8,006 nucleotides of DNA, from contig JAEZYZ010000185.1 in the NCBI GenBank assembly GCA_023418705.1, positions 1-8,006 of the forward strand. The letters are read 5' to 3'. The notes beneath the pieces were generated by a model that was given only the letters and a program-made list of their open reading frames with translations, ran no database searches and was not told where the DNA came from. The position numbers were made by a program, and so were the translations under genes. The stretch is from Pseudomonadota bacterium (GTDB lineage Bacteria > Myxococcota_A > Polyangia > Polyangiales > Polyangiaceae). This document shows, piece by piece, positions 4,517 to 8,006 of this stretch (positions are counted from its first letter, which is position 1; every line of letters starts with the position of its first letter).

Positions 4517-5284
4517 ATGCTCCAGATCGAGCCCATCCCCTGCCGCCGCGACAACTACGCCTACCTGGTCCACCCATCCGGCGCCGAACAAGCCGTCGTC
4601 GTCGACCCGACCGACGCCGAGCCGGTGCTCGAAGCCCTGGCTCGCAGCGGCAAAAAGCTCGCAGCCATCCTCAACACCCACCACCACGGCGACCACGTCG
4701 GTGGCAACTCGACCCTGGTCCGGCGCTTTGCCGGCATCCCCGTCTACGGGCACGCCTCGGACCAAGGGCGCATCCCCGAACAAACGGAGCGGCTCGAGGA
4801 CGGCGCGCGCTTCGAGATCGCCGGGCTCGCCTTCGAGGTGCGGCACATCCCCGGCCACACGCTGGGCGCGATCGCGTACCTGATCGCCGACGTGGTGTTC
4901 ACGGGCGACACGCTGTTCGTGGCCGGCTGCGGGCGGCTCTTCGAAGGCACGCCAGGGCAGCTGTACCGATCGCTGAACGAGGTGCTCGCGGCGCTGCCGG
5001 GCGCAACGCGCGTCTACTGCGGGCACGAGTACACGGAGTCGAACCTGCGCTTCGCGGCGCACGTGGATCCCGACAACGCCGAGGTAGAGGCCAAGATCCG
5101 GCGCGCGCGCGCCCGGCGCGCCGAGGGCAAGCCGACGGTGCCGAGCACGATCGCCGAAGAGCGGGCGACCAATCCGTTCCTGCGCTGCGATGATCCGAGC
5201 GTCCGCGACAGCGTGAGCGCGGGCGACGGCGCGCCGCCGGAAGAGGTGTTCGCGGCGCTCCGGCGCATGAAGGACAGCTTCTGA
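4517..5284 (+). CDS. gloB: Hydroxyacylglutathione hydrolase (glyoxalase II)
   Basis: A cytosolic binuclear metallo-beta-lactamase-fold enzyme that hydrolyses S-D-lactoylglutathione to D-lactate and glutathione, the second step of methylglyoxal detoxification. The 255-aa length is standard. Metal ligands are all present: H55, H57, D59 and H60 in THHHGDHVGG, H114 in PGHTLG, D131 in FTGDTLF and H170 in YCGHEYT. The substrate loop AGCGRLFEGT (136-145) and the C-terminal glutathione-binding signature R249/K252 in LRRMKDSF distinguish it from other MBL-fold proteins. TNPFLR is also typical. I chose ATG 4517 because the fold begins at MLQIEPIPCRRDNY; no ribosome binding site is visible, so it may be leaderless or weakly initiated. 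The stop overlaps the next start (TGATG). Confidence 0.95.
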   Translation: MLQIEPIPCRRDNYAYLVHPSGAEQAVVVDPTDAEPVLEALARSGKKLAAILNTHHHGDHVGGNSTLVRRFAGIPVYGHASDQGRIPEQTERLEDGARFEIAGLAFEVRHIPGHTLGAIAYLIADVVFTGDTLFVAGCGRLFEGTPGQLYRSLNEVLAALPGATRVYCGHEYTESNLRFAAHVDPDNAEVEAKIRRARARRAEGKPTVPSTIAEERATNPFLRCDDPSVRDSVSAGDGAPPEEVFAALRRMKDSF

Positions 5285-6273
5285 TGCGGTGGCAGTGGCG
5301 GCTGCTCCCGGAGGTGTTCGCGCTCAGCCTGCTTGCGAGCGCGTGCCAGCGCGAGCCGAAAGTGAGCGATCCGCCGCCGCCCGCCGCGGTGGCGCACGTC
5401 GTGGTGCCGCCAGTCCAATCGGCGGGCGCGCCGCCCGCCGCCAACAACCTCGCGGCGCAGGAGCTGACCTGGGATTACCCAAGCACGCCCTTCGGGCCGA
5501 TGCAGGTGGTGGTGTCGGTGCCGGCGCGCAAGACGGCGGCCGAGCGCCTGCCGGTGTTGTTCGCGCTGCACGGTCGGGGAGAGACCCGCAAAGGGCCGGA
5601 GCGCGGAGCGCGCGGCTGGATCGACGACTACTGGCTGCCGCGCGCGCTCGCGCGCTTGAAGGCGCCACCGCTCACCGAGCGCGATCTGCTCGGGATGGTG
5701 GACCGGGCGCGGCTCGGCGCGATCAACCAAAGCCTCGCGGCGCGGCCGTACCAGGGGCTCATCGTCGTGTGCCCGTACACGCCCGAGGCGCTGGCGGGTA
5801 AGGGGGGCTTCGAGGCGGCCAAGCCCTTCGGGCGCTTCCTGGTCGACCAGGTGCTCGCGCGCGTGCAGCGGGAGACGCCCGCGCTGCCGGGGCCCGGCGC
5901 GGTCGGCATCGACGGGGTGAGCCTCGGCGGCCGCGGCGCGCTCTTGGTGGGGCTCGCGCTCCCGGAGGCGTTCGGCAGCGTCGGGACGCTGCAAGCGGCG
6001 TTCGATCGCGAAGACGCCGAAGGCCTGGCGCAGGCCGCGAAGCGAGCGTCGGCGAAGAACCCGAAGCTGTCGTTGCGCCTGCTCACCAGCGACGACGACT
6101 ATTTCCTCGACGCCAACCGCGCCATCTCCAAAGCGTTTCAGGCCGCGGGGGTGCGCCACCGCTTCGTGGTGGTGCCGGGCGTGCACGACTACGCCTTCAA
6201 TCGCGGGCCGGGCGTGTACGAAATGCTGCTGCACCACGATCGGGCGCTGCGCGGCGAGCCGCTGCTCGACTGA
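5284..6273 (+). CDS. Lipoprotein alpha/beta-hydrolase (putative esterase)
   Basis: 329 aa. The N-terminus RWQWRLLPEVFALSLLASAC is a lipoprotein signal with lipobox LASAC (Cys21), so the mature enzyme should be membrane-anchored outside the cytoplasm. A Pro/Ala/Val-rich linker (30-58) precedes the hydrolase domain. Catalytic features are an oxyanion-type HGRGE (96-100), nucleophile elbow GVSLGG with Ser213, a likely acid in LLTSDDDYF (270-272) and His301 in VPGVHDYAF. This matches the Esterase_PHB / esterase D-like class, which includes S-formylglutathione hydrolase and feruloyl esterases; the substrate cannot be told. Its ATG overlaps the gloB stop by one base, so the two are translated from one message. 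It runs convergent to the PilZ gene that follows; the 51-nt gap is GC-rich with GGCGCGC/GCGCGCC symmetry but no T-tract. Confidence 0.8.
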   Translation: MRWQWRLLPEVFALSLLASACQREPKVSDPPPPAAVAHVVVPPVQSAGAPPAANNLAAQELTWDYPSTPFGPMQVVVSVPARKTAAERLPVLFALHGRGETRKGPERGARGWIDDYWLPRALARLKAPPLTERDLLGMVDRARLGAINQSLAARPYQGLIVVCPYTPEALAGKGGFEAAKPFGRFLVDQVLARVQRETPALPGPGAVGIDGVSLGGRGALLVGLALPEAFGSVGTLQAAFDREDAEGLAQAAKRASAKNPKLSLRLLTSDDDYFLDANRAISKAFQAAGVRHRFVVVPGVHDYAFNRGPGVYEMLLHHDRALRGEPLLD

Positions 6274-6324
6274 CGCCGGCGCGCCGCGCGGCCCGCTGCC
6301 GGGCGCCATTCGCCCGCGCGCCGT

Positions 6325-6717
6325 TCACTCGGTCGCGTCGTAGGCGTCCGGGCTCAGCACCTCGAGCAGGGCGCGGATGGAGGCGGTGGTCGGGTGCTCG
6401 AAGCGCACGCCGACGCGGACCTTGCCGCCCGCGTGGACCTGGCACCACACGACGCGGCCGCCGAGCTCGATCGGATCCCAACGGTGCGGAGCATCGAGCG
6501 CGACGCGCACCACGGCGCCCGCCGCATAGGCGACGGCCAGCTCGACGCAGGTGCCGCCAAGGCCCAAATCGACGGTCCTACCTTGGCGCAGGATCGCCCC
6601 ATCGCTCACCGTGACCGGCAGCGTCACCGGGGAGCGTTCCATCGCGCGGAAGTGGCCGAGCGGCGCCATCGCCAGGTGCACCGTACAGCGACTTTCTCTT
6701 ACCTGAAAGCCCGTCAC
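6325..6717 (-). CDS. PilZ-domain protein with a degenerate second motif
   Basis: Up to 130 aa. The PilZ-like core spans about 24-120: R24-A-M-E-R28 fits the N-terminal RxxxR motif, followed by SPVTLPVTVSDG, TVDLGLGGTCVEL and the beta-barrel strands GGRVVWCQV and VRVGVRFEHP. In the second motif (D/N-x-S-x-x-G) the Ser is Gly (D50-L-G-L-G-G), so c-di-GMP binding may be weak or lost. The start is uncertain: GTG 6717 gives 130 aa, ATG 6669 gives 114 aa and keeps RxxxR, and an ATG at codon 26 would lose the first Arg. None has a strong Shine-Dalgarno. There is no signal peptide. It is divergent from the second PilZ gene across a 245-nt region. Confidence 0.75.
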   Translation of the reverse strand: MTGFQVRESRCTVHLAMAPLGHFRAMERSPVTLPVTVSDGAILRQGRTVDLGLGGTCVELAVAYAAGAVVRVALDAPHRWDPIELGGRVVWCQVHAGGKVRVGVRFEHPTTASIRALLEVLSPDAYDATE

Positions 6718-6962
6718 TTCGCAAAAGCCGGGCCGAGCGCGCGCGGCCGGATTTCGTAACGGTTTTTGAGGGTTCCGCGCGCGCTTTGACCCTCGACTTT
6801 TGCCAGGTGCTGCTAGGCTTCGGGGGACCGGGCGACAAGCGCGTAGAGCGGCGAACCAGAGCGTCTGGTTTGCTTTACTTGGGTAGCGCTGCTCGGTTTG
6901 ACTACGATACGCTCCGCGCGACCGAACTCCGGCCCCAACCGGCGAACCACCACGAAACCACC
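6718..6962. promoter_or_regulatory. Divergent intergenic region between two PilZ genes
   Basis: 245 nt with no gene. A possible promoter for the rightward gene is TTGGGT (6879-6884), an 18-nt spacer, then TACGAT (6903-6908), only a moderate match. A clean hairpin, GCGAACCAGA/TCTGGTTTGC (6851-6873, 10 bp with one G-U, 3-nt loop), sits just upstream of it and could be an operator or the end of an unseen transcript. The leftward promoter is not evident. Confidence 0.35.
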
Positions 6963-8006
6963 ATGGCGCAGGACACGCGAAAAGATCCCCGGGCGAAGGT
7001 CTTGACGATGACCGTTCGCTACAAGAGCGCGACCATCGACGAGTTCATCGAGCACCACTCCTACGACATCAGTCGTGGGGGCATGTTCATCAAGACGCCG
7101 TCGCCCTTCCCCCCGGGCACGCTGCTCAAGTTCGAGGTGAAAATCGGCGCCGAGCAGCGGGTGATGCAGGGCGTCGGGCGCGTGGTGTGGAAGCGCGACG
7201 CCGACGAGGCCAAAAACGCCGACGCGCCCGCCGGGATGGGCATCAAGTTCATCAAGATCGACGATGAGTCGAAGCAGATCATCGATCGGCTCGTGAGCGG
7301 GCGCGGCAACCTGGAAGGCGCGTTCGACAAGGTGCGGCCGGCGTCGGGCACGGCCTCGCGCCCGCCAGCGGCCGCCCAACCCGCCGCGGCGTCGTCAGCC
7401 AGCGCCAGCGCTCCCCCGGCGCAGCCCGCAGGCTCGGCGCCGCCTTCGGACCGGGCGGCCCCGCCGGAAGAGGCCCCCAAGCCTTCGACGCGCAAGAGCA
7501 AGCAGACGATGATCGGGCTGGGCGGCATCGCCAGCACCCCGCCGAGCGTCCCCCCCTCGGGGCCGGCGTCGGAGCCGAGCGGTGGCACCTTCTTCCCGCC
7601 GACCGACTCGCAGGGCGACCTGCCCCCGCCCGAAGATCGGACGGTCATGAAGCAGGCGGCGGAGCTCCTGGAAGATGCGCTGCGGCAGGCGGGCGGATCG
7701 CTCGATGACGTGGGCGTCCCCAAGGCCGCGGCGAGCGATCTCGTGGACGACGACGCGCCGACGCGCGCGCTGCCCGCCGGCGCGATCGCCGCCGCGGCAG
7801 CCTCGCCGAGCGAGCCCCCCGAGGAGCCGAAGGCGTCCCCGGCGGCGGGCGACAGCGACCGCGCCGAGCCGACCGCCGCCAAGCCCAAGGCGGAGACGAA
7901 GTCCGAGCGCCCCGCGGCCGCGAAGGCGGAGAAACCCGCGGAAGCCAAGGCGCCGGAGAAGAAACCGGAGCCCGCCGCCAAGCGCAGCGAGGCCGCCGCC
8001 AAGCGC
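6963..8006 (+). CDS. PilZ-domain protein with long low-complexity tail (TIGR02266-like), 3' end outside window
   Basis: The frame from ATG 6963 is open to the last base (348 codons, no stop). Residues 1-115 form a PilZ domain of the myxobacterial paralogous type: R6-K-D-P-R10 (RxxxR), then SYDISRGGMFIKT with D35-x-S37-x-x-G40, both c-di-GMP contact motifs intact, followed by PFPPGTLLKFEVKI, GRVVWKR and GMGIKFIKID. From about 120 on the sequence is Pro/Ala/Ser-rich, changing to Lys/Glu/Ala-rich near the end (EKKPEPAAKRSEAAAKR). Two small islands, KQTMIGLGGI and DRTVMKQAAELLEDALRQ, may be linear motifs or a short helix. The role is presumably c-di-GMP-responsive regulation of motility, surface behaviour or development; the partner is unknown. 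No Shine-Dalgarno precedes the ATG, but the domain starts there. Confidence 0.85.
   Translation, partial: MAQDTRKDPRAKVLTMTVRYKSATIDEFIEHHSYDISRGGMFIKTPSPFPPGTLLKFEVKIGAEQRVMQGVGRVVWKRDADEAKNADAPAGMGIKFIKIDDESKQIIDRLVSGRGNLEGAFDKVRPASGTASRPPAAAQPAAASSASASAPPAQPAGSAPPSDRAAPPEEAPKPSTRKSKQTMIGLGGIASTPPSVPPSGPASEPSGGTFFPPTDSQGDLPPPEDRTVMKQAAELLEDALRQAGGSLDDVGVPKAAASDLVDDDAPTRALPAGAIAAAAASPSEPPEEPKASPAAGDSDRAEPTAAKPKAETKSERPAAAKAEKPAEAKAPEKKPEPAAKRSEAAAKR

Noticed and set aside
4484..5062. 192-aa minus-strand ORF and the long minus ORF at 5014-6309
   Set aside because: Shadows of gloB and the esterase, caused by high GC; the plus-strand frames carry all catalytic motifs.
7061..8002. 313-aa minus-strand ORF
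   Set aside because: Antisense to the PilZ gene's low-complexity tail; Ala/Ser/Gly-rich composition only mirrors the Pro/Ala coding on the plus strand.

Overview
The window looks like a chromosomal segment of a high-GC myxobacterium (Myxococcota, probably Polyangiales-like). The grounds are strong G/C in third codon positions, a PilZ protein of the type that is highly paralogous in Myxococcus and Sorangium relatives, a second PilZ protein beside it, and a rearranged accessory tract with few transposase-like genes. The lineage is an inference from gene content; no rRNA is present.

Layout. Positions 1-1480 are a decayed accessory stretch. It holds the first codons of a minus-strand gene with a good ribosome binding site, the C-terminal half of a PIN-domain toxin without its N-terminus, two strong palindromic structures (587-620 and 636-751, the latter MITE-like), two small translationally coupled ORFs (770-913 and 910-1119), and a small conserved-looking gene broken by a 1-nt frameshift (1257-1477).

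Positions 1537-2243 and 3296-4113 are two copies of one compact unit, about 96% identical outside the repeats. Each has a 117-aa four-helix-bundle (23S rRNA-intervening-sequence / Avd-like) gene on the minus strand. The start codon lies inside a ~131-nt imperfect palindrome. Upstream come two adjoining heptanucleotide arrays whose GTCC/GGAC cores face each other. Copy 1 sits between 36-bp direct repeats. Copy 2 abuts a truncated tRNA-Arg(CCG) fragment that ends in the T-loop, and an intact tRNA-Arg(CCG) lies in opposite orientation on its other side. Between the copies is an MqsRA-like toxin-antitoxin module, with a perfect 11-bp operator palindrome, a frameshifted DUF4258-type toxin and an intact zinc-finger/HTH antitoxin.

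Positions 4255-8006 look like ordinary core genome: tRNA-Arg(CCG) on the minus strand, gloB (glyoxalase II) coupled by a TGATG overlap to a lipoprotein alpha/beta-hydrolase, then two divergent PilZ genes. The last gene (6963 to the window end) stays open and carries both c-di-GMP-binding motifs plus a long Pro/Ala/Lys-rich tail.

The most interesting content is the duplicated four-helix-bundle / hairpin / twin-heptamer unit and its association with a tRNA fragment. It behaves like a small mobile or amplifiable element with no recognisable transposase.
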